In this document: positions 14,166 to 27,627 of the stretch, one piece after another
Layout of the letters: every line of letters starts with the position of its first letter
How positions within the stretch are numbered: the first letter of the stretch is position 1
Assembly: GCA_023079485.1 (NCBI GenBank)
Contig: CM041084.1
Location: forward strand, 133,702,792 to 133,766,791
Source: Archilochus colubris
Lineage: Eukaryota > Chordata > Aves > Apodiformes > Trochilidae
Direction of reading: 5' to 3'
Length of the DNA: 64,000 nt
The notes under the pieces: model-generated
What the model saw: only the letters and a program-made list of their open reading frames with translations
What the model was told of the DNA's origin: nothing
The model's database searches: none
Made by a program: the position numbers and the translations under genes

Positions 14166-14465
14166 CTATGATCCATAAAATCACAGAAAGGCTCAAGTTG
14201 GAAGGGACCTTAATCTAGCTCCAAACTCCCTGCATGGGCAGGGATACCTCCCACTAGACCAGGTTGCTCAAAACCCCATCCAACCTGGCCTTGAACACTT
14301 CTAGGGAAGGGGCATCCAGAACTTCCTAGGTAACCTGTGCCAGTGTCTCACCACCCTCATAGTAAAGAATTTCCTCCTAATATCTAATCTAAAGTTTCCC
14401 TCTTCAAGTATTACACCCTTGCCCCTTGTCCTCTCACTACACACCCATGCAAAAAGTCCTACCCA
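14166..14465 (-). mobile_element. CR1 LINE 3' fragment, inserted in or next to the previous one
   Basis: It begins with atgatccataaaatcacaga and shows ttggaagggacctt, ctccctgcatgggcaggg, actagaccaggttgctc, aaccccatccaacctggcc and cttgtcctctcactaca. These are standard CR1 3'-region phrases read antisense. It ends near aaaaagtcct; the preceding CR1 does not obviously resume beyond it. Confidence 0.85.
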
Positions 14466-14514
14466 ATATGGCTGAAAGACATTTCCCATGAAAGGGGAGA
14501 GACTAAAATGCTGA

Positions 14515-14660
14515 GGGTTTTTTTGTTGTTTGCTTGTTTGTTTTTGTTGGGCTGCTTTTTGTTTTTTGGGTTTGTTATGTTTTTTTGTTGGCTGGGATTT
14601 TTTGTGGGTTTTTTTGTTTAGTTGGTTTCTTGCTTGGTTTTGGTTTTGGATTTTTATTAT
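14515..14660 (+). repeat. T/G-rich low-complexity tract, (TTTG)n-like
   Basis: About 145 nt consist almost wholly of T and G (tttttgttgtttgcttgttt and similar), directly after the CR1 pair. It is an imperfect simple repeat with no open frame of interest. Confidence 0.85.
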
Positions 14661-15787
14661 TTAATTTAGACACAGAAACATAACAATTCTCTACTAGGTT
14701 ACACCTGTAAATTTTAGTCTATTTAATTTAGTGTATAGCTTTAATAACAGAGTGGTGAGTAGCAGATGTGTTTGAGAGCAGACCACCTATGAGATAACAT
14801 GTAAGGAATTTCCTAGCTCATATCAATAAGTCACTTGTACTGTGATGCCTGAGTTTTTGCTTATTGTTTTTAATTTAATTTAACTGCCAGTCTGCTGTTT
14901 ATTTGATATGGCTGTTTGGGCTGAGTGCATGCTCCTGTGCCTAGTTCATGGTCTCTTGTAGTTTTATTTATTAGCCAGAACACATTATCTTAAATTGATT
15001 ATTTTGTGCTGCTTTATGGTAAAGTAGCTTTGGACAGTTTATTATATTAATATGTATTTGATTTATTGTTGTCTTTATCTTAACTTCAGCATTGCCAAAG
15101 TAATTTTGTTTGGGATTATTTTAAGAACATATAATCTCAGAAAGGAAAAGATGCTGTTAATATTTCGCTTATGTTTCCTCAGGTTTCAAAGTGCCTGTTG
15201 GCAGTGAATTTCACTGTGTTATGCCCTGTGGGATAAGGATGTATCTCGTAACAGTCTGAGTATTCTTTGATTGTGTTGAAAGACCAGAGTAGGATGTTGA
15301 AGAACCAGGAATAGTTGTGTCCTTTTTGCTTATTACTTCGACTCTTCTATCTCCTAAAATAACCTTTCCTTTTACTAACTCTTGTCGCTCATTTCTCTAT
15401 TTCTTTGAATATATTTATATTTCTGTTGTCCCACACAGAAATGGGTTTTATCCTTTCCAGTCACTACCTCAAATGTAGTGACTACTCCAAGGTAATAATC
15501 TAGGCTATCTTGATAGGAAGACTAAAATCCAGGGAGAATCTCACTGCATTGGAAGATGAGTGTCTGAAATACACTCATCCCATCACCAAGGTCTGTCTGC
15601 CTGTATCTCTTTTAAGTACAGGGGGAGGTGCAGTCTCCATTATGAGACTTCACACTGATATTCTGGACAGCTGAAGTTAGGTGAGATCGATTCTACACAC
15701 ATGACCTAAATCACTATCATGGATTTGTCTATCACCCACCCAATCTTTTCAATATCACATTCCATACCATTCTTTAAAAACATAAAA

Positions 15788-15828
15788 TTGTCTTTTCTTT
15801 CTTTTTTTTTTTTCTTTCTTTTCTTTTG
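15788..15828 (+). repeat. (CTTT)n/T-rich simple repeat
   Basis: A pyrimidine stretch, ttctttcttttcttttctt-like with a T12 core, immediately precedes the old CR1 remnant at 15850. It may be drift from simple repeat expansion; no function is indicated. Confidence 0.75.
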
Positions 15829-15849
15829 ATAACTGTTACATGGAGTAAT

Positions 15850-16420
15850 TCAAAGATTTAGATTAGATGGGATGTCTTGAGATCATCTAGCATAATCCTC
15901 TACTCAAAGCAGAGCCAACTGAGATCAGGTTGCTCAGAGTCTGGCTCAGTTGAATTTCAAGAACATCCAAGAATGGGTATTCCTCAGACTCTTTAGACAG
16001 CCTGTTTCAGTGTCAGACCACTGTTATTTTTTTCCCTTGTAGCTGTTTTATATTTCCCTTGTCATTTATGTCCCTTGTGTCTCATTCTTCCACTGTGCAC
16101 CACTGAGAAGAGTCTGGCTCAGCTTCTCTGTATCCTTTCATTAGGTAGTTGTAAACAGCAATAAGGTCTTCTCCTAACCTTTATTAAGACTAGTTCCCAG
16201 TTCCCTCAGCCTCTTCTTGTATGTCCCTCGCTGCTCCAGTCCCTTAATCACCTTCATACCTCTCTGCTGGTCTTCCTCCAGTTTGTTGGGCGTTGTTTCA
16301 ACAGAGTCCAGGGTGGGACACAGAACTTGAGATGAGTTTCCCCTCTCAAATGAAGGGAATAAACACCTTCCCTCAGCTTGCTGGCTATTTGATTTTGCAG
16401 CCCCATATGAGCTTTTCTTT
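15850..16420 (-). mobile_element. Old, diverged CR1 LINE remnant
   Basis: Weaker but ordered CR1 matches run antisense: gatcatctagca, ctgagatcaggttgctcag, tttagacagcctgtttcagtg, gtagttgtaaacagcaataa, ggtcttctcctaacct, ccagttccctcagcctc and ctgctccagtcccttaatca. Divergence is clearly higher than in the other copies, so this is probably an older subfamily. The distal end (toward 16420) is uncertain. Confidence 0.7.
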
Positions 16421-19400
16421 CCTGTCTGTGAGAGCTTTTGAGAGCTGTAAACAAAGGATTCTTAGGGCTGTGTGACATGAAGCCTTTTCAGGGCTGCAGT
16501 TACTGCAGAATTCATTGGATAGAATTCCAGGTGTGTTTTCCAGCTTGGATTGCTTGTGAATCAGCATGAAATGCTAAGTGCCATTTCTCTGTCACTAGGA
16601 GTGGGATAATTTCAGCCATCATCTACAGACAATGGAGAGAGAGAAATATGCAGAGAGTGATTCTTCTCACCTATTTTAGAGCTTTGTTTTATGAGGGAAT
16701 GATGTCTTCTTGTAGGGGTCTGGCTCTCTTCCTAGGTTACAGAATACGCCTGGAGAGTTGGCTTAAACCAAACTCCTAATCATTTGATAGATTTTCATAG
16801 GTCAAGTGAACCTCACCCTTTCTGCAGAGTTTTTGTGTTCTTCTCTTGCATAGGCAAAATGTCTTTGTGAGTAATCTGATGCCCATATGTGCAATTTTCA
16901 TGCTGTTACTATTCTAAATGTTTTCTACAAGTTTGACCTGCAGAGTATTCAGGTATGTCGAGACATATGTGCCTACTTAAAATTTTATTTTACCAAGCAA
17001 AAAAGATAAAACTAAGTAACTGTTAATCTAATTGCTGTAATAGCCTCATTCATCACATGACCTTGGTGATCTGATGTTTTCCACTCTGCTTCACTGTTGT
17101 AATTCTTACAGGAGAGGAACAGAGAACCAGTGCCAGGTCTGAGCAAGAACAGCCAGCACTGGAGAGTGGCTGGTTTTTAGTTCCAGCTTATTGAAAAATT
17201 GGTGGTCATTTGGTTGACCAGTGCAGATAGCCACCATCAAGACTGATAGATGCTCAGAGCTGCCTGATATCAGACAGGAAAATGGTTCTTGTGGTAGTGT
17301 GGCTTTGGGTTTATATTCAAATATATAATTTTAATTATGTTTTTAAAAGGGTTGTTCTACTTTCATGTTGTATCTTCACCAGTGATAGTTATAATGCTTC
17401 AATATTTGAGAGAAGAATTGAATATTTGTTGCCATAAGAGAGTATTAATTTTAAACTGAGGTGAACAGCTTTCAAGTTCAGAGCAGTGACTATGCCCTTT
17501 GGGGGTAATGAAGGAGAGGTATTATAGGTGAGGTCGGCCTGTGCTGCTCCTGAATGTCCTGTAGCCTTTGGGAGCTTCACACCACTAGCTGAAAATGGAA
17601 ACACATCTCATTAAGGAAACTGAACTTTGCAATGTTTTGGCCTGAATACAGAAATTTCCCTTTCAGAGGGCATCAAGAAAAGCTGATGGTTAAGCACCTT
17701 TCTGCCTGTCATCACTCATTTTTAAAGCAAAGCCTGCATTTCTATGTGAGTGGGGCAGAAGCAGAATGATTGCATTCTTTCCTCACCCAGAGGACCAGAT
17801 GGTACTATTGTAAATTCATCATGAGCTTCAAAGGTTCACTGCTGTGCATCCACACTTTGTTCCCTTAGTCCCATCTCATGCTTAGGCTGGTGAGGAACAC
17901 AGGGAGACAATTAGGCTCTCTTGTTTTTAACCCATAGATGATATCCAGTTTTGAACTGTACTGGGGCTCACCTGGGCATCAATCAAAATCCACAGCTGCT
18001 GTCAGATGTTGTTTTCATATTGTTAGAGACACATCTTATTCAGAGGGCATTATATTAATGTCTTTGATCCACAGAATTTGTGTTCATTCTTCATTTGAGA
18101 GATGAGTATGGCTTAGCTGAAACAAAAAGCCTCTTAGCGTAAAAGGAAGAACACATAAAAATACTTACTTTGCTATAATTTAATCTTGCCCTGAATTAGT
18201 TTGAATAATTTCTTCAATGACTGAGTAGATAAACATAGTCTACTGCAGAATCTCTACCAGAAAAATTTTGTTTAAACAGAAGTTCCTCCTAGCTGAAAGC
18301 TTGAGCATGTAGGACATAATTTATATTGGAAAACACAAAATAATGAGATTAATTAAATGTGTCAACTGCTTGTTATTTCCCCAGCCTTATGCTTCAAATG
18401 CATCGTTTCACCTGTCAGTTCAAAATGACTGATTTTAAAAAAGATCCTTGATCAGTATTGCTATCGTGTGCTTTTGAAGTGAGTGGGAGATGCATGGTGA
18501 GAAGCAAACATTCTTTATTTGTAGTGGCAAACTCTTGGCTACCTCAGGTTAAAATGAGAATGAATGGAGGGCAGTTAAGATCAGAGACTTGATCAGAGAC
18601 AACAGGGAAGTCAGAGGGAAAACTCAAGCTGTCAATGGGAACTGAAATACTATTTTCACTGTGATGTTAATGCCAGCTAGTCAAAATAAATAATATTTTT
18701 TTAAAGTGCATCATCTTTAAGTGTAGATGTATATAAAACTGCAGGGCTCCAGCTAAAAGCAAGATTCTCATGGCCTGAGTGCTGTAACAATTAAATGTCA
18801 GGAAATGAAAGAAAAATCATCACTTTTCCACAGGGTAAGTGCACATTACATCTGCAGAGGAATTAATACATTTCAGATGCCCCATCTCAGGAGGATAGGA
18901 TAGCAAAAATAAAGTTTCAGATTAGGACAGCAAAGATGATCATATGTGTAGAACAATTTTAACATCAGGAAAAAATGGTCTAGGACACTCCAGCTTGGAA
19001 AATAGATAAATGAGGATAGATAGGACATATGACTATAAAGCAATGAATAATATAAGTAGGAAATTACTATTCACTGTCTTTCTACATCAGAAGTAGAGAA
19101 CATCAAATTTATTTTCAAATAAAGAGAAGATGAGATTTTTTCATCCCTTGCTAGTGAATCTGTGGAACTCAGAACTGCATGCTCAGTGGTGGATGCCAAA
19201 AGGCTTATATAGCTTCTAACTTGAGTAGCCAAATTTATGGGAAAAGAAAAGGAAAGAAATCTCTCAAGGACTATTGAACACATGGGTCCTTCTCTGGAAG
19301 GGAGGTTGCTGAGCTACAGACTGCTGTTAGCTGGAAGAGGAGGCTGGGGAATCATCACTATATGCTTGACCTGCCCTTGGACTCTTCTCTTGGCCTCTAT

Positions 19401-22400
19401 TACTGACTGTTGACAGCGTTTGGCCACCAGATCTTTTGCTTGACTCCTGACAGTTCTTACCCCACTGCACAGAGGCCAGCAGCACTGTTAGGCCTATCAC
19501 TCTGGGGTCTGTAAATGTCTTCATCTGTAACACCTTAATTATGAGTATGAACATGCAGTATTCATAAAGTACAGGATGGCAGCTCATTACACTGACAGGG
19601 ATATCCATGAAACTATATTGAACCAGATTTATCGGCAACCCTAAGACCATCAATTGTTTTTCCAGGACACTGAGGATCCAAAATTCTTTGTTTATACTGG
19701 TTGGAAGAGACTTCTAGCCATTAAAATTCTTTTTAGTTTATAGCTGAATTAATGCTGAGTGTCATTTGAGACAAGTAATTCAACAAGGTATTTTACTGAT
19801 TAGTAAATCATTGTTTCAATGTATCTTCTTCAGTCGTCCTTTGTTAATTGCATATAGAACAACATCATTTGCCAACTGGGAAACAGAATACCTGTTCTTC
19901 CCCTACATTCTGCTCCTCCTGCAATTCTCTTAGTGATACACACCAGTAATAAAAAAAGTTTGGCAGTAGCATTTCTTGTCTGAAGGAATGAACTGCCCAA
20001 GGTATGAATGACAAAGAGGCTCTGAGTTTCTTTTTACAGTATTCCTGCCATCCATAAAGTTAAGATTCAAGAAGATAAAAAAGCTTTCAGTATTCTAGTA
20101 ATCTCAGACTTTATACATTTTTCTAGTTCATTTGCCAGGAACGTAAAGTCCCAATATTTGCTTTGCTGACAATAGCAGACTGGGTGAAGGAACTGGGAAG
20201 ACTGAAAATCCAATCCACGTTAGAATACACCTGGGCAAAGTGAGCTGTAATGAATCAGTGTGATTCAGTAAAGGCCAATATGAAGTACTCTGAAGAAGAA
20301 GTAACAATGAAATAGATTAGAATAGGAGAAGAGAGGGAAATTGGTTCAGTAGTAGTTTGTTACAGAGATTGGGAGTGGAAGATTAATTGCTGAAGATAAA
20401 CTGAAGAGACGTCAATCAAGAGTGAGGCACTGTCTTAATTAATTGCTCTTACTGGAAGAGTAATTGAAGCAGCTCTCAGCTTCAATGGGAATTGGATCAC
20501 ACTCTAAACTGCAGGAAAATTTAAGTTCGATTTTGGTATTCCCTCTTCATGGAGATAAAAATGCTTTCAAAGGAAGATCCTAGAACTTCCACCATTGGGC
20601 AATAATGCTCTGTTTAAATTAGTTTCAGAACAATTGATTTAACACTGCTGAAATGCAGGAATATCTGTGTGTGAGTTCCCCTGAAAAACACTTCTGTTTT
20701 ACTATTGTTCTATTAAATCTGTGAGCCTCTCTATTTTTTCTCACATATCAAAGCCAAAACCCAACAGTATATTTTAATATATAAAAATGATGCTTCAACT
20801 TACAAATGGTGAATCTAAAAAGCTAAAATTTTCACATGAAATTAAACACACACTTTGTCCCCATCCTGTACCTGCAACACTTGGAAAAAGTTGCCAATCT
20901 GAGTACCTCCATTTAGGTGAGTCATATATCTGCTGACAAGGTCATACACAATAGTTTTGACCTACATCTGTACATTTCAAAATGTTGCTAAGTGTCTTCT
21001 CTGAGTAGCTACTCAAGGGGCAGATGGTATAGAAAGGGAAGCATTTTAACAGAGCCAATGGGTACAACAGCAGATGTGTTAAATTAGATGAATAGCTAAA
21101 GCAGGAGGGACATCTTAAAAAATAATTTGTAGACACTGGACATCAATTGATTTTTTTTTCTCTCACATTTCAATATGATTGTAAAGTCAGGGCAAGAGAA
21201 AAACAGGCAGCAGTGTAAAATTTTATCAGACTATCATGTTTGAAACGAGTTCCAGTTGACTATTGAGTTTTGATTTTATCACTTTGGATGCCTAATTCAA
21301 CTACTGGAACATCTGTTGTTTCAACAGTATCACATTCATTCCAAATAAGCCTTGTTAACTTGGAGTACATGATTTGACATGAAAACAGATGCACTTTGGT
21401 TTAAAAAAAAAAAAAAAAAGTCATGGTAGCAGCAGACATTAAAACTTTTGTGGCAGCTGATGACCTGAGATTACTCCCCTTAAAACCAATAGCAAAACTC
21501 CTTTCCTTTTTAGTGAAAACAGAAATAAGTTCTATGCCAGAAACTTAAAATAATAAGTATTTCCTTTTTGTTTTGATGAAACAAATGTCCTTTGTTTAAG
21601 AAACAACACTCTTTATAATGAAAAGGAATTATACATAGTGTAAGGAGAGAATTCAAGTGGTGTCATTACTAACTGGAATGTAACTAATATAAATGGAAGG
21701 GCCCTCTTATTTTCTGAGAAAATATGCCTCACCAAAGTGCTCTGCTGATTCTCTACTACATCTCTTAACTTTAGAGAAGGAGCCTGCATGTTTACATAGT
21801 CTTACTCTAAAGAAGTGAGGAATAGAGATTAGATGCCAGGTAAATCAGGCAAAACCAAAATGTGGCAAAACCCATGCCCTGACCCTGTGAGATGTCTCTG
21901 TTTGCTCAGAGGTGTAGAGCTGCAACAGATTGGATCCACCTAACAGGAAGGTGAAGATAGAAAACAGATGCAGAAAAATTTTGGATTATAATTATTTATA
22001 GGTGCTATCTTGAAAAAAGAAAGATGTAGTTGACCACACACCTTACATGTTTGCAATAGGAGAACAGAGCATAAAACCACACAGAATTTCTCATCTGGGA
22101 TAAAACTGGATACTGCAAGAATATTGAGAAGTTTGTGGGGTTTTTTGAGAGAGTGGATTTAAAAGTCAAGAGCAGATTCAGAGTTCTTATCATTCGTTTA
22201 TTTGGATTTTTTCTTCCAACTCCTCCATCTCCCCATATGTTTCCAAACATAGATGTTATTGCACAACTGAATGAAATGAAAAGGGAAAAAATCCTCTCTG
22301 ACAGTCTCTAACAACTGTCAAGTTGGTGTAGATATAAGGACTCAAGAACTCAGACACTCTGTAAACCCATGAGGCTTTCAAAACTGTACTGAGACTCCTG

Positions 22401-24246
22401 AGAAGCAGGTAACCTGGCATCATTCACCATTCCAGCTGGTTCTAGGGGATGGAAAGAGAGGTGTATGAATGTGAAAATTACACTTCTCTTTAAACCTCAA
22501 AACATTTCCTTAGTTCTGAATTATGGTTCAGGTCAGTTTGTTAAGTTACATGAGCCAGTTTGCTGATCCCTAGATATGAGACTCAAGGGAGATAAAGCCA
22601 GACTCCAAAACAATCATTCAAAAATCCAGTCAAAAGAAGGATGAATATGATACTTTTGGGGATGGTGGCCTGTGGAGAGAAGAAAAAGAATTTTAAATAG
22701 CAAATTACTCAGAATAGCATAAAATCTATCAGGGTAAAAAGAAAAAAAGAACAACTCTTTGCATTATGGGAAAATATTTTCATCTGCATATGTCTGTGGA
22801 ATAAAAAAGTATCTGTCTTTCCAGCTCATCTTTCCCCTGAATTTGAGGTGGGCCCACCAGAGTGTGGAACGTCTCAGTGTGCATGCTTCCTGCTCATCCC
22901 ATAGATCATCACTGTACTTGTTGGTAGCAGCCTCACCAAAGGTCCCCTTAGACATCTGCTCCAGTAAATGCAACACAGCCAAAAAAGAAGCATATTTTGG
23001 TAACAAACCAGCAGGATCATTGAACCTATCTGCAAGGCTGCACCAAAAAAAGCTGCATATTTCCTTCATTACTTTAAAACCTGAAGTTTGGGGGTTACAG
23101 ATATACACACACTTTTAATGTCTATTTTGGCTAAATGGCTGCTGGATGTGGATCAAAATGGCTGTTCCTGTGTTTGGCTGGTCACCTGCACCTGTACTTA
23201 CTGAAATTAGGAATTATTTTCAACAATATGCTTGCACTGCACATGCATATTTCTGCACTGGAAACATCTGAAAATTTGGCCTTCAACCTCTTTGCCAATG
23301 TTTCCATCAGGAAGTGTGGAGAAATTGTTCCTTCACTAAGCACCCAGGGGTGTTGTGAGGCTAAATAAGTTCTTTTGGAAAGCACAAAAAAACCCTTGGA
23401 AAGAGAACACAATGTAAGTGCAAAGTATTTGTTTCTGTAGGCTGAGTCACATTCCCCTGTCCTATGTGTGCAACTGAAATAACTGTTTAGTATTAATTAG
23501 GAGAAGTCAGCAAACTGTTCTGTATGTTATGAGCATCACTGCTGTAACAGCACTGATGCCTGAGATCCTGTGTGCTGAGTGCTTACCTATGAAAAACAGC
23601 CTTCAAAACAAGGAACACAACAGGAACACAGGTGAACTCTATATTTACCAATGCACACATCTGCTGCAGATGCCTTGAGCTTGCCAATTATAGAGGCTTT
23701 TCACATGGAAGAGTGATGTGAAATGATTTTTATTTATTTCAATTCATGACATGCTATAAAAAGACACCAATTCTGAAAACAACTAAGAACAGAGGACTAA
23801 AACGAGGATTAACTGCTTTCTATCACTCCTGAAGAACACTATAATATCCACAGCCACAGTATCACATGTGCTTCATCTCCTTGGGCTTTGTACATCTACT
23901 GGCACAGGGAATGAGCTGTGCTTCACTGGGCTGCAGTGTGTCAGATGGATTGTCTGTACAGACTGAAGCTGAAAGTGAGAATGGGATTTTGAGCTACAAA
24001 AGGGAGAGATGAGCTGGGGACTCAACTTCTCTGGCTGAGATTTGCAAAAATAGCTGTGTATATTTGAGTATCCAGGCCCACCCTTTAAGCCTAGTTTTGC
24101 AAAATGCTCTATTTATTGCTGCATCTATAGGAGTTACTATTTACTTAACCTGCATGTTTGTGCTATGAGCAAAACAGGGTCATAAAGACCCTACAGGCTT
24201 CTTATCTACCTAAAAGCATCAGAAGTGTATTTGATATGGTGTGCTT

Positions 24247-24247
<1 letters not shown>

Positions 24248-24270
<23 letters not shown>
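24248..24270. repeat. Poly(A) run, 23 nt
   Basis: Twenty-three consecutive A followed by gaagaaaaca. No AATAAA directly precedes it and no parental gene was recognised upstream, so a processed-transcript origin is not supported. Confidence 0.8.
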
Positions 24271-24278
<8 letters not shown>

Positions 24279-24637
24279 CAGTAGAAAAACCACCCATCTA
24301 GAAGCCAAGTCTTCTGTCCGGGACTCCATTTGGCTGCAGTACAGCAGCAGCAGCTCCTGACCTGCTCGGCCAATTCCAGATTTCAAGTGGTCTGGTGAAT
24401 TGTGACAGACTGGCGTCAGTCTTGTATTCCTATCTTATGAAACAGTTTCAATGGAATATTTTAATTAAGATCAGATTTGTACACTGGCATTGGAAAACTC
24501 ATAACCTTCCCACAATCAAATATTAACTGGAGAAAGCAGTAAGCAGTTGACTACAGAGCTGCTGTTTAACTTCTAGCCAAGGTGGGAAACTACTCCAGTT
24601 TGTCTTGCCCTGTCTAGCTGCTGCCCTGCTCCTCAGG

Positions 24638-24676
24638 TTATATATTACTCCTCTGTAAGACAAGAGTAATATATAA
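24638..24676. repeat. Perfect 13-bp inverted repeat (hairpin)
   Basis: TTATATATTACTC (24638-24650) and GAGTAATATATAA (24664-24676) are exact reverse complements around a 13-nt spacer. No transposon termini or flanking target duplication were seen. The stem is AT-rich, which raises its chance frequency. Confidence 0.75.
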
Positions 24677-27164
24677 AAACTGCCTGGCTATTTTTCCACA
24701 AACACACAACTTGGTCCCTGGATTCAGATGGATTTTCTGACATTAAATGAGTAAATCTGTAAAGGACCTGGGGATTAAAATTAATTAAAACCAGGGCTGT
24801 TTTAAAAATTCAGAGTCTGCATCAGTTTGTTGTTATTTTCCCCATGGATTTCAGCCTCAGAGCACTGTGTCCAGCTCACCGTGTGGGCAGCACTCATGGG
24901 ATCTGTGCCAGGCTGCTGGAGGAAGTCAGGTTGTTTTTAAAGTAAGATTCAGACTGTGGTAGCTTAATTTTTTAACTTACAGATTTCAGGGTAGTTAAAG
25001 TTCCTTTTAAATGGAGTAGTTGTCTCAGTATATGTAGTGGCCAACCACCACTTCTTCTGTCAATTTGCATATAATGAGTCCGTTGTTTGGAAGGGATTAG
25101 CATCCAGAGACTGCTGGCATGTCAGGCTGCTCTCTGACAGATTACTTGGACCTGTCATGACTCTTTAAGGATCCCTGCTAAGAGGCAGAGCAAATTACCC
25201 TCTGCTGAGCTCCTTGCTGCTGTGGCTGTGATGTGGTTCATTTAAATTGAGTTCAGCTATTGCCACACCACACTGCAGCATATGCTGCAAAGAAATGTGA
25301 AGCTTGGGCAGTGGGGCTTGGAGGTTCCTCGAGAGCTGTTGGCTTGACTCTGCTTCACACAGGGGGTAGATCCCTAAGAGCTGTTCATGGTCTTAGCCCT
25401 GATGGCTTTGGTAGCCCTAAGGGAAGTCAGAGTTTTTGGCTATCTTTGTCCAGTCACATCAGGGAGCCACTGCCATCAAGGAACAGCTACCGTCTTCAGC
25501 ACAGCAAGGAGACCACTGAGGCAGCGGGTAGAGAGCTATGAAGTCCTGTGGAATGGAGTAGGTGGATATTTTGTGTCACCTTTTGTGGTGCAATAACTGA
25601 GGGTATCAAATGAAGCTGATGGATGATAGGTTTAGAAAGTTGAAGGGGTGCAGCTCATTGCTCAGGGTGTGAGGGCATTGTGGGTCTTCTCGCTGCACAA
25701 GACTGTAGGAAAGGGGTTCCCATGAGTTCCATTATTGAAAAGAAATTGCTGAAGATATGAAGACCATGACTCTTCCTCAAAAAGTTCCGAAGCTATGCTG
25801 GAGACAAGGAAAGTGAGCATGTAACACTAGATCCTTCTGCTGCTCCTATGATCTTCCCCAGAAACCTGCAAAATCTCCATCTTTCACAGATAGAGGCAAC
25901 AATTCCCACACATCTAGAATGATCATTCCCTAATTTGTCAAGAGAAACTTGCCCTTGCTCCTATGGACTTTCAAGTCATGTGGTAGCTTCATTGTTCACA
26001 AACTTCTTGGTTAATTCCAGTATGTGCACTTGGTTTCCAAATTCCAAATAAGAAGGAGATTTAGCAAAGGTACACAGGTCACTGCATGGTACCAGTGTAG
26101 CAGAGTTGCTGATACTTTGTGTAGGGTTGTCTGCATGGAAGCTGAAATTTTAAAAGGAATTTAATACTAAGTCTGCCCATTTTCAGACTTGTGAAAACAC
26201 TTTTTGGTACCAACCTTGGGCTTTTCATACAAAGAACATATATGCAGTTTTAGTTACTTAAAAACACGTAAGACATGCCAGGAAAGAAAACTTCATTAAT
26301 CTGGAGTTACTGCTAGAAGAATATAGTAATTTGAGGAGTAAAAAAATATTACAGGAATGTTGTTACTATCCCATAATCAAGCCTTATGAATCCAGGACAT
26401 GCAAAGTTAAGTTTACACAAAGTAAGTTTATCCTTAAAAAATAAACCTGGGCAAAAGAAGATGTGGGAATACATATTTAAGACGACTGAATGATCATAAG
26501 AAGCTCACTGAAATGAAACTTTAACTCCAAAATGAAGAGAAAAAATTTGGTGAATATAAAGTGTCTGTAAGTCAGTATAATTTATCAGTATGCACATTTC
26601 TGACTGCAGGGAAGGCCAGGTACCAGAAAGTTATATATTATTCCATTTGAAGGTGGGATGGAAGTTGCTTTCCACTTCTTAATTTGGTGTTGGAAAGCCT
26701 GAGGTGTCAGTGGCACAGGATTTACCAGTAAAGCACACACTGAGAGTCCCAGGCTCCTGTAGAAGATCCCCCCCAACACATGCAGTTTTAGCTTCACTGA
26801 TCTTGTGAGCTAGCCTGAGGATTTAAAGCCAATTTGGGCATGTCACATAGATTCTAGTGATTACCTAACACTGCATGGACTGATACACCCATTCCACAAC
26901 TCCACTTCTGGGGTGCAGCCAGTTCTTCGTGGGCAGCATCAGGATGGTGCTCTGCAGAGCTGGGCAGGCTGACTGGTACAGCAAGAGGTGGGAAGTATTG
27001 AAAGAGTACCAAAAGTATATTGTTTATAAAATTGCTTTTCATTGAAAGCTTCATTGAAAGCACAGTGACAGCTTGACTATTTCTATCCCCTTGGAAGGGT
27101 AATCTCAAAGTTGTAGCATGTTGAGACAGTGGGTTTGAAATTGTTAATATTTCATGGTGACAAA

Positions 27165-27214
27165 CAGTTCTTTTGAAAGGCTTTTTTTAAATTGAAAGCT
27201 TTCAAAAGAGACTG
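27165..27214. repeat. Long imperfect hairpin (about 19 bp)
   Basis: CAGT-TCTTTTGAAAG-(G)-CTTT on the left pairs with AAAG-CTTTCAAAAGA-(G)-ACTG on the right, with two single-base bulges and a 10-nt loop (27185-27194). The stem is longer than expected by chance. It is intergenic and unassigned; it could be a small-RNA precursor-like fold or a decayed palindrome. Confidence 0.65.
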
Positions 27215-27586
27215 TAGCCTAGAAGGATGAAGAAACCTTTTAGTCTTCTAAGAGCAAAATACACTGTATTATTAGTGTTGCAGGAATATTATGCATACAT
27301 CATTAGTAACATCTTAATCTGGATTGCCAGCACCTGAATTAATCATTCTGAACCAGCAAGACTACTGTTAACTTTTTGATGAAAATGTATTTCTAAAAGG
27401 GAATATTTTGCTCTAACTCATCTGCTGGCACTGCCTCTGAGCACCCAAACTCCCTAGCCCCAAAAAGCAATCCATGCTCCCAGAGGCATCACAGTGACCA
27501 AGAGGATGAGAGGATTAGTGCCAAGTGTTTAACTTGCCCTCCCTCCCACAACTCTCACACTGCTGGCTGTCCACACATCTATGAGC

Positions 27587-27627
27587 TTTTTTTTATTTTT
27601 TTTATTTTTTTTTTTTATTTATTTTTA
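27587..27627. repeat. T-rich low-complexity tract
   Basis: T runs are broken by single A (ttttatttttttttatttt pattern), extending into atttatttttaaaa. Simple AT-rich expansion. Confidence 0.8.

Noticed and set aside
19070..19660. Endogenous retroviral or very old LINE coding remnant on the minus strand
   Set aside because: The translations have no recognised motifs, and the weak resemblance to old CR1/L3 3' text is too short to call without a repeat library.
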